NCBI GenBank assembly: GCA_947652615.1
Contig: CANTDX010000014.1
Coordinates: forward strand, 1 to 61,341
Length of the DNA: 61,341 nt
Source: an uncultured Dorea sp.
GTDB taxonomy: Bacteria; Bacillota; Clostridia; Lachnospirales; Lachnospiraceae
Reading direction: 5' to 3'
The notes under the pieces were generated by a model, which worked only from the letters and a program-made list of their open reading frames with translations, ran no database searches and was not told the origin of the DNA. Numbering within the stretch: position 1 is the stretch's first letter; each line of letters opens with the position of its first letter. This document shows, in pieces, positions 8,344-17,620 of this stretch. A program made the position numbers and the translations under genes.

Positions 8344-10126
8344 TGATCATCGCTCCCTGCATCATTTCCTCCTGCACCTCCATCACATAAGGAATCCGTA
8401 TCTCCACCGTAACGCCTCCGGAAGGATTCTTCAGATAATGCAGACCATAACCTGTTCCGTAGAGGAGTTCGATCCTCTTATTCACATTCCTTACCCCGTA
8501 TCCGAAGGTCTCGTCATACTCCGATAACTGCTGATTCATCTCATCAATCTGCTCCTGGTCCATACCCGATCCCGTATCGGCAAGGATCAGCTTCACGATC
8601 TCACCCTGGCGCACTGCGCGAAGCGAGATGCTTCCTTCTTTCCCCTGCTTCACCTTGATGCCGTGATAGATCGAATTCTCCACCAACGGCTGCAGTGTCA
8701 ATTTGGGAATCATCGCCCCTTTGCAGCCCTCATTCATACTGATATCACTTCCTATGATATGATCGTACCTCATATTCTGGATGATCAGGTAATTCCTCAC
8801 ATGCTCGATCTCCATCTCCAGAGGTATGATATCATGCCCCTTGCTCAGGCAGATCCTATAATACCTGGCCAACGCCTTCACCAGCGTAGAAATCTCTTCA
8901 TTTCCGTCGGCAACTGCCTGCCAATGGATACAATCCAATGTATTATACAGGAAATGAGGCTGTATCTGGGACTGCAGCGAATTAAACCGAATCTGCTCCA
9001 TCTGATGCTGCTCCTGCTTGACTTGCTCCATCAGCACCACGATCTCCTCCATCATCGAATTAAAACCTGTGGCAAGCTTCGCAAAGTCTTCTCCCATATG
9101 CTCTGCATCAAGCCTTACCATCAGCGACCCTGCCGCAACGTCATCCATCTTCTTCACCACCCGGTCTAACGGGCGGTAGACCTTCTGTATCACCTTCTTG
9201 ACGATCATATAGCTGATCAGGATCAGGATCAGCAGGATCCACACCATAATACTGATGGTATGGAGACTTGGACGGTACAATTCCATGGACGCGATACTGC
9301 TGATAATGTAATAGTTCCATCCCGGTACCTTCTGATAGATATAGAGCCTGCCCTTCTGATAGAAATTCCCCTTCACTCCGGTCAGGCAGTCCGCATAATC
9401 CACTTTTGTACCGATCTTCTCTCTATCCCTCATCGCCACGGACATCCCGTCCGTGTCCACGATCTCCGTCCTCTGTCCCGCTTCATCCCCATTGACGATC
9501 TGGTCGAGAATGGGATTCGAGAAATTCAGGCACAGAAGCCCTTTCTCCTCCAGGAGTCTCTCCACACTGTAGATCGGAAAATACACATTCACTGTAAACT
9601 GACTGCCTTTAAAATACGCATTGGAGAATCCCACCTTCAGCGTACTGCTCTGCCCGTTCTTGCAGCCTTCCAGATCCTTCTCATATACCTGATAGAACTC
9701 CGAAGCCGCAAGCGGCAATTTCCCCCTGTACAGATAATCCTCCATCTGATAGCTGATAACCGCGACAAAATTCATCTCCGATGTCATATTCAGGCTGCTT
9801 GAGAGGACGTTATTCACCTCCGAGGCAGTCATGGCATACTGAAGCGTCTGCTTATTATCACACTCCAGATAACTCTGTACAGACTGGTCTATGACCAGCG
9901 CAATGCTTAAGGTCTTATATTCCTCAAGCATACTCTGGTAATTCTCTGCCAGCGAAGCATTCTTATCCTGCAGAAGTTCAATTGATTTTGCCTTAAGCGA
10001 AGTGACGGAAGATACCGTAGATACGATCATGACAAGCAGCGTTGTGAGAGTAATAGATACGATGATAAGTACCTGCATCTTCCTGTCAAACTTCCATCTG
10101 CTGATTCGCTCTTTCCATCTCTCCAT
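8336..10126 (-). CDS. YesM-type sensor histidine kinase (596 aa)
   Basis: A membrane-bound kinase with a first membrane segment at about 17-39, an extracellular sensor region of about 250 residues (dCache-like by its length), and a second segment at about 291-309. The HAMP linker follows, then a His_kinase domain with the phospho-acceptor His391 in QSQIQPHFLYN. The ATPase domain has the N-box PLVENSIYHG and the G-box ADTGSGMD. The extracellular part probably senses a sugar or a ligand-loaded binding protein. It overlaps the regulator by eight bases, so the two are translationally coupled. A hairpin at 10185-10219 separates it from the permease genes upstream. Confidence 0.93.
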   Translation of the reverse strand: MERWKERISRWKFDRKMQVLIIVSITLTTLLVMIVSTVSSVTSLKAKSIELLQDKNASLAENYQSMLEEYKTLSIALVIDQSVQSYLECDNKQTLQYAMTASEVNNVLSSSLNMTSEMNFVAVISYQMEDYLYRGKLPLAASEFYQVYEKDLEGCKNGQSSTLKVGFSNAYFKGSQFTVNVYFPIYSVERLLEEKGLLCLNFSNPILDQIVNGDEAGQRTEIVDTDGMSVAMRDREKIGTKVDYADCLTGVKGNFYQKGRLYIYQKVPGWNYYIISSIASMELYRPSLHTISIMVWILLILILISYMIVKKVIQKVYRPLDRVVKKMDDVAAGSLMVRLDAEHMGEDFAKLATGFNSMMEEIVVLMEQVKQEQHQMEQIRFNSLQSQIQPHFLYNTLDCIHWQAVADGNEEISTLVKALARYYRICLSKGHDIIPLEMEIEHVRNYLIIQNMRYDHIIGSDISMNEGCKGAMIPKLTLQPLVENSIYHGIKVKQGKEGSISLRAVRQGEIVKLILADTGSGMDQEQIDEMNQQLSEYDETFGYGVRNVNKRIELLYGTGYGLHYLKNPSGGVTVEIRIPYVMEVQEEMMQGAMINV

Positions 10127-10184
10127 ATATTTTCCTCATAAATAGTATTGATACTCACGACCGATGAAATCTGCCGCTCAGTAT

Positions 10185-10219
10185 AAAAAGAGCGCCATGT
10201 GCCACATGATGCTCTTTTT
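10185..10219 (-). terminator. Terminator-type hairpin after the permease genes
   Basis: Outer arms AAAAAGAGC and GCTCTTTTT enclose inner arms CATGTG and CACATG with a one-base loop, a two-base mismatch interrupting the stem. The T-run on either strand makes it a good intrinsic terminator. It lies six bases beyond the stop of the second permease gene and before the kinase gene. Confidence 0.75.
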
Positions 10220-10224
10220 TACTC

Positions 10225-11073
10225 TTAACCCTTTACCGCACCTGCCGTCATACCTTTGACCAGCTTATCCTGGAATATGATAAACATGACGATCATCGGC
10301 AAAAGCGTCAGTGTCAGCACCGCCATGATCATCGGCGTATTCATAGAATACTGCCCCTGGAATTCCCAGATTGCCAATGGTAGTGTACGATTTTCTGATG
10401 ATTGTGTCAAGGTGTATGCGAAAGAGAACTCATTCCACATATTTACACCGTTATAGATTGCAAGCGTCGCAAGACCAGGCTTCGCAAGCGGGAGGATGAC
10501 CGAGAAGAACATCTGGATCTTCCCGCATCCGTCGATCTCCGCAGACTCCTCGATCTCCCTTGGGATCTCCTTCATGAAGCTGGTGAGGATGAAGACGGAG
10601 ATCGGCACTGCAAATGCGATATATGGTCCGATCAAAGCCCAGATACTATCATAAAGCCCCGTTGCCCTGCTCATCTTGAATACCGGGATCAGCGTAATAT
10701 GTACCGGGATGGACATACAGGCTACGATCCCTGCATAGATGGGATTCGCCAGCTTGAATTTGAATCTTGCCAGCGGATAGGACGCGCACGCCGCGATAAA
10801 TAAAAGCAGCAGCAGCGAAATCGTCAGTACGATCACACTGTTCATAAAATATTTGGAAAAACCGCCTGTCAGAACCTCCGTATAATTGGCAAAATTCAGA
10901 GAATCCGGAAGGTTGAACACGCCCTTCGTGAGCATCTCGAATTTCTCCTTAAAGGAGTTCAGTACCATGAATATGAATGGCATAAATGATACGATGAGGT
11001 AAAAAATCGCCAATGCAAAAGCGAACACCCAGCATATGATACTTTTCTGTTTATTCTTCTTATACTGATCCAT
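10225..11073 (-). CDS. Carbohydrate ABC transporter permease, MalG-like (282 aa)
   Basis: An inner-membrane subunit of a CUT1-type sugar importer, with about six hydrophobic segments (the first at about 12-35). The EAA loop reads EESAEIDGCGKIQMFFSVILPLAKPG in full, which I cite as EESAEIDGCG followed by ILPLAKPG at about 175-200; it docks the ATPase. The ATPase gene is not in the window, as is usual for CUT1 systems that share MsmK. It starts one base after the stop of the other permease, so the two form one transcript with the binding protein. Confidence 0.92.
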   Translation of the reverse strand: MDQYKKNKQKSIICWVFAFALAIFYLIVSFMPFIFMVLNSFKEKFEMLTKGVFNLPDSLNFANYTEVLTGGFSKYFMNSVIVLTISLLLLLFIAACASYPLARFKFKLANPIYAGIVACMSIPVHITLIPVFKMSRATGLYDSIWALIGPYIAFAVPISVFILTSFMKEIPREIEESAEIDGCGKIQMFFSVILPLAKPGLATLAIYNGVNMWNEFSFAYTLTQSSENRTLPLAIWEFQGQYSMNTPMIMAVLTLTLLPMIVMFIIFQDKLVKGMTAGAVKG

Positions 11074-11074
11074 A

Positions 11075-11977
11075 CTATGCCTCCTCTTTTCCGTTCAAAA
11101 GCTTCATGGTGATCAGCGATACCATAGAAATCAAGATGAACATTCCTCCGGCTACCGCAGAACCATAACCCATGTTAAAGGTGCTGAAAGACTGCTTATA
11201 CATGTAGGTAGCCATCAACTCCGTGGATGTACCCGGGCCTCCGCCTGTCATTACATAGATCAGGTCGAAGTATTTCAGGGAACCTACCATTGACAGGATC
11301 GCCGCGCTCTTCATGGACGGAACCAGAAGCGGGAATGCAATCTTCCAGAAATACTGTCCCCTGGTAGCTCCGTCAATCCTTGCAGCCTCGAACACATCAT
11401 ACGGAATATTCGTAAACGCCGCCATAAAATATACCATATAGAACGGTGTGAACTGCCAGCAGATAACCATAATAACCGTCAGAAGCGCCGTCTTGGGATT
11501 ACCAAGAAGGTCAACGTTGCCTCCGCCGAACCATCCTGAAATCGTACTTACCAGACCTCCGTTCGTTGCCAAAGCATAGGTAAACAAGAAACCGATCGCC
11601 ACAGATGACATCAGAAGCGGAATAAACCAGATCACCTTGAAGACCGTAAGCTTCTTCCCGCCGAAATCAAGGAACGTCGCAAGCGCCAGACCGATCGGGA
11701 TCTGAATACAGATCGACAGCACCATGATCACAAGGTTATTGCGGAACGCGATCCAGAAGCTGGAATCTGCCAACAGCGTCTTCCAGTTACCGATCCCGAT
11801 GAATTTCTTACCAGCCGAGATTCCGTTCCACTGATATGTACTGGTTATAAATGTGTCAATAATGGGATAAATGACATAGATCGCCATCAATATCGCTACA
11901 GGCGCCAAAAATAATGCCGCAACTCTTCTTGTATCCCTCTGTCTTAACTTCTCCAGAGAAATCTCTTTTCCACCCAT
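11075..11977 (-). CDS. Carbohydrate ABC transporter permease, MalF-like (300 aa)
   Basis: The second channel subunit of the CUT1 importer. Hydrophobic segments begin at about 17-36 and the EAA motif EAARIDGATRGQYFWKIAFP lies in the last third. A GGGPGTS turn near the C-terminus is typical of MalF-like permeases. It lies between the binding-protein gene and the MalG-like gene. A perfect hairpin in the spacer to the binding-protein gene could reduce its expression relative to the binding protein. Confidence 0.92.
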   Translation of the reverse strand: MGGKEISLEKLRQRDTRRVAALFLAPVAILMAIYVIYPIIDTFITSTYQWNGISAGKKFIGIGNWKTLLADSSFWIAFRNNLVIMVLSICIQIPIGLALATFLDFGGKKLTVFKVIWFIPLLMSSVAIGFLFTYALATNGGLVSTISGWFGGGNVDLLGNPKTALLTVIMVICWQFTPFYMVYFMAAFTNIPYDVFEAARIDGATRGQYFWKIAFPLLVPSMKSAAILSMVGSLKYFDLIYVMTGGGPGTSTELMATYMYKQSFSTFNMGYGSAVAGGMFILISMVSLITMKLLNGKEEA

Positions 11978-12003
11978 TCCTGAATCCCTCCTTTACGTTT
12001 TAA

Positions 12004-12033
12004 AAAAAGAGCTCTAGTGTCAGAGCTCTTTTT
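12004..12033 (-). terminator. Perfect 12-bp hairpin between binding-protein and permease genes (attenuator)
   Basis: Arms AAAAAGAGCTCT and AGAGCTCTTTTT are perfectly complementary around a six-base loop and end in a T-run on the minus strand. It lies 18 bases beyond the stop of the binding-protein gene. A partial terminator here would let the binding protein exceed its permeases, as is usual for such operons. Confidence 0.75.
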
Positions 12034-12051
12034 ATATGAGTTATGCCCTAC

Positions 12052-13407
12052 TTACTCTGCCTTATTTGCAAGATAATCGTCCATAGCCTTCTGCATAGCC
12101 TCTTGAGCTTCCTGCGGAGTCTTGGTCAGACCGAATACTTCCTGTAATCCATCCAAGTGAGCGGTTGCTACTGCCGGCGGCAGATACTGATCATACCATA
12201 ACTGGATCTCAGATGCGTTGTTAGCTGCCTCTACGACTTCCTTCGTGATAGAATCTGTAAGCTTAGACTCAATACCCTGAACCGGCGGGATCTTCCCGTT
12301 CTCTACCTCGAAGTCGATCACTTCTTCATCCAAGTGCTTCTCTGCACACTCGAAAGCTGCCTCAAGCTTCTCGCCTTCACAGTTGAATACGATGAACTGG
12401 TCACCAACCGTACCGATCATGATAGACGGATCTGCATCGGATTCCTCGATCGCCGGGAATGGGAACCAGCCGATCTTCTCATAGAATTCTGCACTGTCAG
12501 TTGCGAATGTACCTGTATACCAGGAACCACAGAGCAGCATACCCGCTGTCTCCTGATACATCAACTGTTTAGCCTGGCCGTCATCCTCACTCAGAGAGTT
12601 CACGCCATCCGGGAAATACCCTGCTTCTACCCACTCCTGAACCTTCTCGCCGGCCTTGATGAAGCAGTCGTCCGTGAACTTGCCTTCGCCTGCTACTGCC
12701 TTCTGGAACGGCTCAAGTCCGCCGTAACGTGCAGCAAGGTTCATATAATACATAGAACCGGTCCACTTGGAACTGTTCGCCAGTGCGAACGGTGTGATAT
12801 CATTCTTCTTCAGGGTATCGCAGATGTTCTCCAGATCTGCCAGAGTCTCAGGTTCTTTCAGCTTATACTTATCGAACATTTCTTTATTATAGAAGATACC
12901 TGACATAGATATATTCTGATAAGGAACCGCATATACATGATCGTTGTAGGTTGCCTGGCTTACCGCTGATTCCATCAGCTTATCCTTGATTTCGGATGCA
13001 TTAAACAGATCGTCGATCGGCTGTCCGAATCCGGAATCAATATACTCATACATCGGTCCGCCTGACCAGCAGGAATACATATCCGGACATTCGCCTGAAC
13101 TCATGGCTACCACAAGCTTCTCCTTGTATGTATCATTCTGGGTCGGAACACTCGTTACCGTGTAGCCGGATTCTGTCTCTGAGTTGAACTTCTCTACCGC
13201 CTTCGTGATAACATCCTTATCCGGACTCTCTGTTCCGATATTCCAGTAGACGATCTCCTTGTCTCCGCCGGAAGCGCTGCCGCTGTCTCCCCCGCTGCTG
13301 CTTCCGCCGTCACCGCTGCCGCTGTCTCCCCCGCCGCATGCTGCCAGTGATGCAGTCATCGCTGCTGCCATTGAAAGCGCCATAAGCTTTGCAACTCTTT
13401 TCTTCAT
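12052..13407 (-). CDS. Extracellular sugar-binding lipoprotein of a CUT1 transporter (451 aa)
   Basis: Captures the sugar outside the cell and delivers it to the two permeases downstream. The signal peptide ends in a lipobox SLAAC with the lipidated Cys at about 24, followed by a Gly/Ser/Asp linker (to about 49). The body is a family 1 solute-binding fold (EIVYWNIG at the start, SGGPMYEY and LLCGSWYTG inside). The ligand cannot be read from the sequence; the GH3 enzyme downstream suggests a beta-linked oligosaccharide. It is the first gene of the transport operon, with a strong AAGGAGG site. Confidence 0.93.
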   Translation of the reverse strand: MKKRVAKLMALSMAAAMTASLAACGGGDSGSGDGGSSSGGDSGSASGGDKEIVYWNIGTESPDKDVITKAVEKFNSETESGYTVTSVPTQNDTYKEKLVVAMSSGECPDMYSCWSGGPMYEYIDSGFGQPIDDLFNASEIKDKLMESAVSQATYNDHVYAVPYQNISMSGIFYNKEMFDKYKLKEPETLADLENICDTLKKNDITPFALANSSKWTGSMYYMNLAARYGGLEPFQKAVAGEGKFTDDCFIKAGEKVQEWVEAGYFPDGVNSLSEDDGQAKQLMYQETAGMLLCGSWYTGTFATDSAEFYEKIGWFPFPAIEESDADPSIMIGTVGDQFIVFNCEGEKLEAAFECAEKHLDEEVIDFEVENGKIPPVQGIESKLTDSITKEVVEAANNASEIQLWYDQYLPPAVATAHLDGLQEVFGLTKTPQEAQEAMQKAMDDYLANKAE

Positions 13408-13656
13408 CTTTTTTCCTCCTTCTTTTTATTCCGGTATGAATTACCGGATGTGTCTATAGATGTATTTTAGCATTGTCAATATATAATTCCCATAAAAATT
13501 TATGTCTATTTTCTATAAAAATCTTACCACCGAACATATTTTTATATGCATAATAACAGATACCCCAATTCCTCTTGCTTAAGCTCCGTTTTAGTGATAT
13601 GATTAACACCGACAACAAGACATATCATTATTGTAAAAAGAAAGGAAATAAAGAAC
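13408..13656. promoter_or_regulatory. Divergent promoter region of the transport and folate operons
   Basis: This spacer holds no gene. Toward folC, a TTGCTT (13575-13580) and a TATGAT (13598-13603) are separated by 17 bases, a good sigma-A promoter. Toward the binding-protein gene, TTGACA (13479-13474, minus) is present but the best -10-like element TATAGA is only 15 bases away, so that promoter is uncertain and may need the YesN-type activator. No riboswitch was recognised upstream of folC. Confidence 0.55.
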
Positions 13657-15024
13657 GTGACCTATAAAGAAGCAAGGGTATATTTGGACCGCGTGTCGAA
13701 ATACGGAAGTGTACTTGGTCTGGGTGCGATTCGGAAACTGTTGTGCGAACTTGGGAATCCGGAAACTGACCTTAAGTTCATACATATAGCCGGAACAAAC
13801 GGAAAGGGCTCTGTACTAGCATACACTTCTACCATACTAAGTGAGGCGGGATACAGAGTCGGACGGTATATCTCGCCGACAGTGGTTTCCTATCTGGAAC
13901 GGATTCAGGTAGACGGCAGGTGGATTTCTGAGGATACATTTGCCAGACTGACCAGCATGGTTCAGAATGCTATTGCCCGTATAGAAGCAGCCGGTGATGC
14001 AAGCCCGACTGTATTCGAAGTTGAGACGGCAATAGCTTTTTTATATTTCAGGGAAATGAACTGCGACCTGGTCGTATTGGAGTGCGGCCTTGGAGGCGCG
14101 GAAGATGCCACGAATGTCATAGAGCAGACATTGCTCGCCGTGTTCACCCCGATAAGCCGGGATCATCTGGGAATCCTTGGCAGCACATTAGAAGAGATCG
14201 CGTCTGTCAAAGCCGGGATCATCAAGCCGGGCTGCACGGTCGTTACCGCTCCCCAGGAACCGGAAGTCTTACAGATCCTTAAGAAGCAGGCCGGACAGTT
14301 TCAATGCCCGCTGGCTGCTGCAAACCGGCAAGACACAGAACTGATAGAGGAAGCTTATGACGGACAGACCGTCTCATACAAGGACTGGAAGAATCTATAC
14401 TGTCCGCTGGCAGGACGGTACCAGTTGGATAATGTGATCACCGCCCTTGAGGCCCTCCGGATGCTTGGGACTCTTGGATACCCGGTAAGCCCGGACGCTC
14501 TCCGGAAGGGACTTTCGAAGACCGTATGGCCCGGGCGGCTCACCTGCCTTACACGCAATCCCCTCTTCCTCATAGACGGGGCGCATAACGAGGCCGCTGC
14601 GAAGAAGCTTCGGGAATCTCTGGAGGCTTATTTCCCCGGCAGACGGTTTATCTATATCATGGGAGTATTCAAGGACAAAGAATATGAGAAGATCGCCGGT
14701 ATCATGGCGCCCCTGGCAAGATCCGTACATACAGTTTCCCTGCCGGATACCGCGCGCACGCTGCCGGCGGAAGAACTGGCCGGAGTTATGAAACGATACT
14801 GCGCAGCGGAAGATCCGATACCGGCACAGAACTGCATGGGTTCAGCAATACAAGATACCAATGTTCCCGTCAGAGCAGAAGCAAGCATCGAAATCGCAGT
14901 GAAGCATGCCTTTGCAGAAGCGAACAAGACGGATATTATTCTTGCTTTTGGCTCCCTGTCCTACTTAGGACAGGTAATGAGAATACATGAAGATATCAGA
15001 ACGCAGTATATAAATGAAATATAA
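13657..15024 (+). CDS. folC: Bifunctional dihydrofolate / folylpolyglutamate synthase (455 aa)
   Basis: Adds glutamate to dihydropteroate and to reduced folates in the cytoplasm, using ATP. The P-loop GTNGKGSV lies at about 48-55, and the Mur-ligase-type domain continues with a DGAHN motif near residue 305. The start is GTG at 13657 behind AAAGGAAAT. It is the first gene of the folate operon and is followed after 18 bases by folE. Confidence 0.93.
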   Translation: MTYKEARVYLDRVSKYGSVLGLGAIRKLLCELGNPETDLKFIHIAGTNGKGSVLAYTSTILSEAGYRVGRYISPTVVSYLERIQVDGRWISEDTFARLTSMVQNAIARIEAAGDASPTVFEVETAIAFLYFREMNCDLVVLECGLGGAEDATNVIEQTLLAVFTPISRDHLGILGSTLEEIASVKAGIIKPGCTVVTAPQEPEVLQILKKQAGQFQCPLAAANRQDTELIEEAYDGQTVSYKDWKNLYCPLAGRYQLDNVITALEALRMLGTLGYPVSPDALRKGLSKTVWPGRLTCLTRNPLFLIDGAHNEAAAKKLRESLEAYFPGRRFIYIMGVFKDKEYEKIAGIMAPLARSVHTVSLPDTARTLPAEELAGVMKRYCAAEDPIPAQNCMGSAIQDTNVPVRAEASIEIAVKHAFAEANKTDIILAFGSLSYLGQVMRIHEDIRTQYINEI

Positions 15025-15042
15025 AATTAAGGGTAGATAGCT

Positions 15043-15600
15043 ATGATTGATCAAGAAAAAGTAAAACAAGGCATCCGCTTAATATTAGAAGGAATCGGGG
15101 AAGACATTTCCCGGGAAGGACTTCTGGATACCCCGGACCGCATCGCCCGGATGTATGAGGAGATCTTTGGCGGAATGGAGGAAGACGCCGGCGTACATCT
15201 GAGCCGCACCTTCCATGCAGATCACAGTGAGATGGTGATCGAGAGAGATATCACCTTCTATTCCACCTGTGAACATCATATGCTTCCTTTCTATGGAAAA
15301 GCCCATATTGCCTATATCCCGGACGGTAAGGTCGTAGGCTTAAGCAAGCTTGCCCGGACAGTGGAAGTATTCGCCAGAAGGCTGCAGCTTCAGGAACAAT
15401 TGACCGGACAGATCGCCGACGCGCTGATGGAACACATGCAGCCGAAAGGCGCACTGGTCATGATCGAAGCCGAGCACATGTGCATGACCATGCGCGGGAT
15501 CAAGAAGCCGGGAAGCCAGACTGTAACCGTCGCGCGGCGGGGCATCTTCGAGACGGAACCGGAGTGGGAAGAACGGTTCTTCCGGATTCTGTCTATATAA
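15043..15600 (+). CDS. folE: GTP cyclohydrolase I (185 aa)
   Basis: Converts GTP to 7,8-dihydroneopterin triphosphate, the first step of folate synthesis. The conserved zinc and active-site segment [18 protein letters not shown] (about 72-89) is present, as is the C-terminal [11 protein letters not shown] region with the other zinc Cys nearby (EHMCMTMRG). The length of 185 residues is normal for the type I enzyme. It sits 18 bases after folC and 10 bases before the HD gene. Confidence 0.95.
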   Translation: MIDQEKVKQGIRLILEGIGEDISREGLLDTPDRIARMYEEIFGGMEEDAGVHLSRTFHADHSEMVIERDITFYSTCEHHMLPFYGKAHIAYIPDGKVVGLSKLARTVEVFARRLQLQEQLTGQIADALMEHMQPKGALVMIEAEHMCMTMRGIKKPGSQTVTVARRGIFETEPEWEERFFRILSI

Positions 15601-15610
15601 GGATAACCCT

Positions 15611-16129
15611 ATGATTAAAAATTCAGAAAATATCACGGCAAAACGTCTTACGTTTATTCAGAACCACCCTCTCTACTTATCTGCTGATCGGCGGCTGCAG
15701 GAATTGGAAGAGACTCGCGTCTTCTGCCGCCATCAGATGAACCATCTTCTAGATGTAGCCAGGATCTCCTATATTCTGAACCTGGAAATGAAACTTGGCA
15801 TCAGCCGGGATCTGATCTATGCGGCGGCGCTCCTCCATGATATCGGCAAGGGCCGTCAATATGAAGAGGGAATCCCCCACGAGACCGCAAGCGCAGATCT
15901 TGCAGAACAGATTCTTGCAGATATGCCCGCCAAGCTTGCATTTACATCCGAAGAACAACAACAGATCCTCACAGCGATTCGGGGACACCGCAGGCTTCGC
16001 TGCGACGCGGAACCGCTGGAGGCTCTTCTATATAAGAGTGATAAGATGTCCCGGGCATGCTTCGCCTGTCCTGCCGAATCACAATGCAACTGGAGTAACG
16101 ACAAGAAGAATATGGAGATTCAATTATGA
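15611..16129 (+). CDS. HD-domain hydrolase in the folate operon (172 aa)
   Basis: A metal-dependent phosphohydrolase of the HD superfamily, with the motif LLHDIGKG (about 75-82) preceded by a conserved His in HQMNHLLDVAR. The reaction is not known. Its position between folE and folP suggests it could remove phosphate from dihydroneopterin triphosphate or monophosphate, a step whose enzyme varies among bacteria, but this is inference. Four Cys residues near the C-terminus (CFACPAESQC) might bind metal. It overlaps folP by four bases (ATGA). Confidence 0.85.
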   Translation: MIKNSENITAKRLTFIQNHPLYLSADRRLQELEETRVFCRHQMNHLLDVARISYILNLEMKLGISRDLIYAAALLHDIGKGRQYEEGIPHETASADLAEQILADMPAKLAFTSEEQQQILTAIRGHRRLRCDAEPLEALLYKSDKMSRACFACPAESQCNWSNDKKNMEIQL

Positions 16130-16941
16130 TCATTGGGAACAAAGCATTTGACACAAAGAGACATACTTATATTATGGGAATCCTGAACGTAACGCCGGAT
16201 TCCTTCTCCGACGGGGGCAGATACCAGCAGCTTGACGCCGCCCTGCTTCACGCCGAAGAGATGATAAGAGACGGCGCGGACATCCTGGATATCGGCGGAG
16301 AATCCACACGTCCCGGCCACACACAGATCACCTGTCAGGAAGAAATCGAACGGACCGCGCCTGTCATCGAACGGCTCAAGAAGGAATTCGACATTCCGAT
16401 CTCCATCGACACTTACAAAAGCTCCGTTGCCGAAGCTGCCCTCAAAGCCGGGGCCGACCTTGTCAACGATATCTGGGGCCTGAAATACGATGCCCGCATG
16501 GCTCCTCTCATCGCCGAATACGGCACCGCCTGCTGCCTGATGCATAACCGGGAGGAAGCGGTATATAATGACTTTCTCACAGATTTCATGGAAGATATGC
16601 GGGAATGCGTCCGAATCGCCGGGAATGCGTCTATCGCGGACGACAAGATCATCTTAGATCCCGGAGTCGGATTCGGGAAGACCTACGAGATGAACCTTGC
16701 GATCATACGCGAGGTCGGCCGGATGCAGGAGCTTCACTATCCCATCCTCCTTGGGACCTCCCGCAAATCCGTGATCGGACTGACTCTTGACCTTCCTGCC
16801 GGCCAGCGGGAAGAAGGGACCCTTGCGACCACCGTATACGGAATGATGAATGGCTGCTCCTTCGTCCGGGTTCATGATGTGAAGGCGAACCGCAGGGCGA
16901 TACAGATGACGGAAGCGATCATTCACAGCAACCATCAATAA
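16126..16941 (+). CDS. folP: Dihydropteroate synthase (271 aa)
   Basis: Joins 6-hydroxymethyl-dihydropterin pyrophosphate with p-aminobenzoate; the sulfonamide target. The signature ILNVTPDSFSDGG (about 18-30) and the second signature DGADILDIGGESTRPG (about 49-64) are intact, as is LLGTSRKSVIG near the C-terminus. Translationally coupled to the HD gene by a four-base overlap. It is followed not by folB or folK but by the hicAB module. Confidence 0.96.
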   Translation: MIIGNKAFDTKRHTYIMGILNVTPDSFSDGGRYQQLDAALLHAEEMIRDGADILDIGGESTRPGHTQITCQEEIERTAPVIERLKKEFDIPISIDTYKSSVAEAALKAGADLVNDIWGLKYDARMAPLIAEYGTACCLMHNREEAVYNDFLTDFMEDMRECVRIAGNASIADDKIILDPGVGFGKTYEMNLAIIREVGRMQELHYPILLGTSRKSVIGLTLDLPAGQREEGTLATTVYGMMNGCSFVRVHDVKANRRAIQMTEAIIHSNHQ

Positions 16942-16951
16942 AACTCCATAA

Positions 16952-16993
16952 ATTACGTATTTTATTGACATTACGTATTTTTCATATTATGAT
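16952..16993 (+). promoter_or_regulatory. hicAB promoter with candidate HicB operator
   Basis: TTGACA (16965-16970) and TATGAT (16988-16993) are separated by exactly 17 bases, close to the sigma-A consensus. A direct repeat ATTACGTATTT occurs at 16952-16962 and 16970-16980, spaced 18 bases apart (about two helical turns) and flanking or overlapping the -35 element. This is the layout expected of an operator for the ribbon-helix-helix domain of HicB. The promoter should also drive folBK downstream. Confidence 0.75.
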
Positions 16994-17012
16994 ATATTAG
17001 GAGGTAATTTAA

Positions 17013-17186
17013 TTGAAACGCAGGGACTTAATCAAGAAACTGGAAGCTGCCGGATACAGATTAGACCGTGATGGAGATCACTCTATTTATGAAAAAGAAG
17101 GCTGTCGCCCGGTTCAGATTCCCAGACACAGAGAGATAAATGAAAACACTGCGAAAGCAATCTTGAGAGCAGCCGGTTTAAAATAA
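17013..17186 (+). CDS. hicA: HicA-family toxin (mRNA interferase), 57 aa
   Basis: A short RNA-cleaving toxin with the double-stranded-RNA-binding-like HicA fold. The start is TTG at 17013, eight bases after AGGAGG, so it is missed if only ATG starts are considered. The protein opens MKRRDLIKKLEAAGYRLDR and has the catalytic-loop motif DGDHSIYEK with the key His at 23, then VQIPRHREI and a C-terminal helix ending ILRAAGLK. The length fits the family (about 60). It lies directly upstream of its antitoxin gene hicB, within the folate operon. Confidence 0.88.
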   Translation: MKRRDLIKKLEAAGYRLDRDGDHSIYEKEGCRPVQIPRHREINENTAKAILRAAGLK

Positions 17187-17229
17187 GTCCGCTTTACCAA
17201 TGATATATTTTATTTAGGAGGTTTTGTTT

Positions 17230-17610
17230 ATGGCAGAATATGTTTATCCAGCTATATTTCACTCAAATGATGACGGAACATTTACCATTACCTATCCCGA
17301 TCTGCCAGGTTGTATCAGCGAAGGAAAGTCCTTGGGAAATGCTATCAGTATGGCGCAATCCGCTCTGACACAATGGATCGAATATCTGACAGATAAAAAA
17401 CAGCCAATTCCATCGGCAAGTAACTTGGCTGACATCAAAATAACTCAAAATGAATTTATAAACTTAATCCGTGCAGATATCAAAGATACTCGTGCTGTAA
17501 AGCGGACTGTCAGTCTTCCTAAATGGATGGATGATATGGTAATTGAAGCCGGATTAAGTTTGTCTCGTGTACTGCAGGATGCTTTAAAAGATCGGCTTAA
17601 AGTAAGGTAA
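17230..17610 (+). CDS. hicB: HicB-family antitoxin (126 aa)
   Basis: Neutralises HicA and represses the operon. The N-terminal partial RNase H-like domain reads YPAIFHSNDDGTFTITYPDL then PGCISEGKS (about 5-35), the classic HicB pattern. The C-terminus (about 90-126) is a ribbon-helix-helix DNA-binding domain (KRTVSLPKWMDDMVIEAGL then SRVLQDALKDRL). The start is ATG 17230, with AGGAGG eight bases upstream; a TTG two codons earlier is less likely. It ends 10 bases before folBK. Confidence 0.92.
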   Translation: MAEYVYPAIFHSNDDGTFTITYPDLPGCISEGKSLGNAISMAQSALTQWIEYLTDKKQPIPSASNLADIKITQNEFINLIRADIKDTRAVKRTVSLPKWMDDMVIEAGLSLSRVLQDALKDRLKVR

Positions 17611-17620
17611 GGAGAATACC

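Noticed and set aside
7765..8527. Plus-strand frames across the response-regulator gene
   Set aside because: They are antisense to the intact regulator and kinase genes and have no support of their own.
13259..13340. G+C-rich near-repeats resembling a tandem repeat
   Set aside because: They encode the Gly/Ser/Asp linker after the lipobox of the binding protein, which explains the repetition.
13408..13656. A tetrahydrofolate riboswitch upstream of folC
   Set aside because: I could not find its conserved core or junction pattern in the spacer; an ordinary promoter explains the region better.
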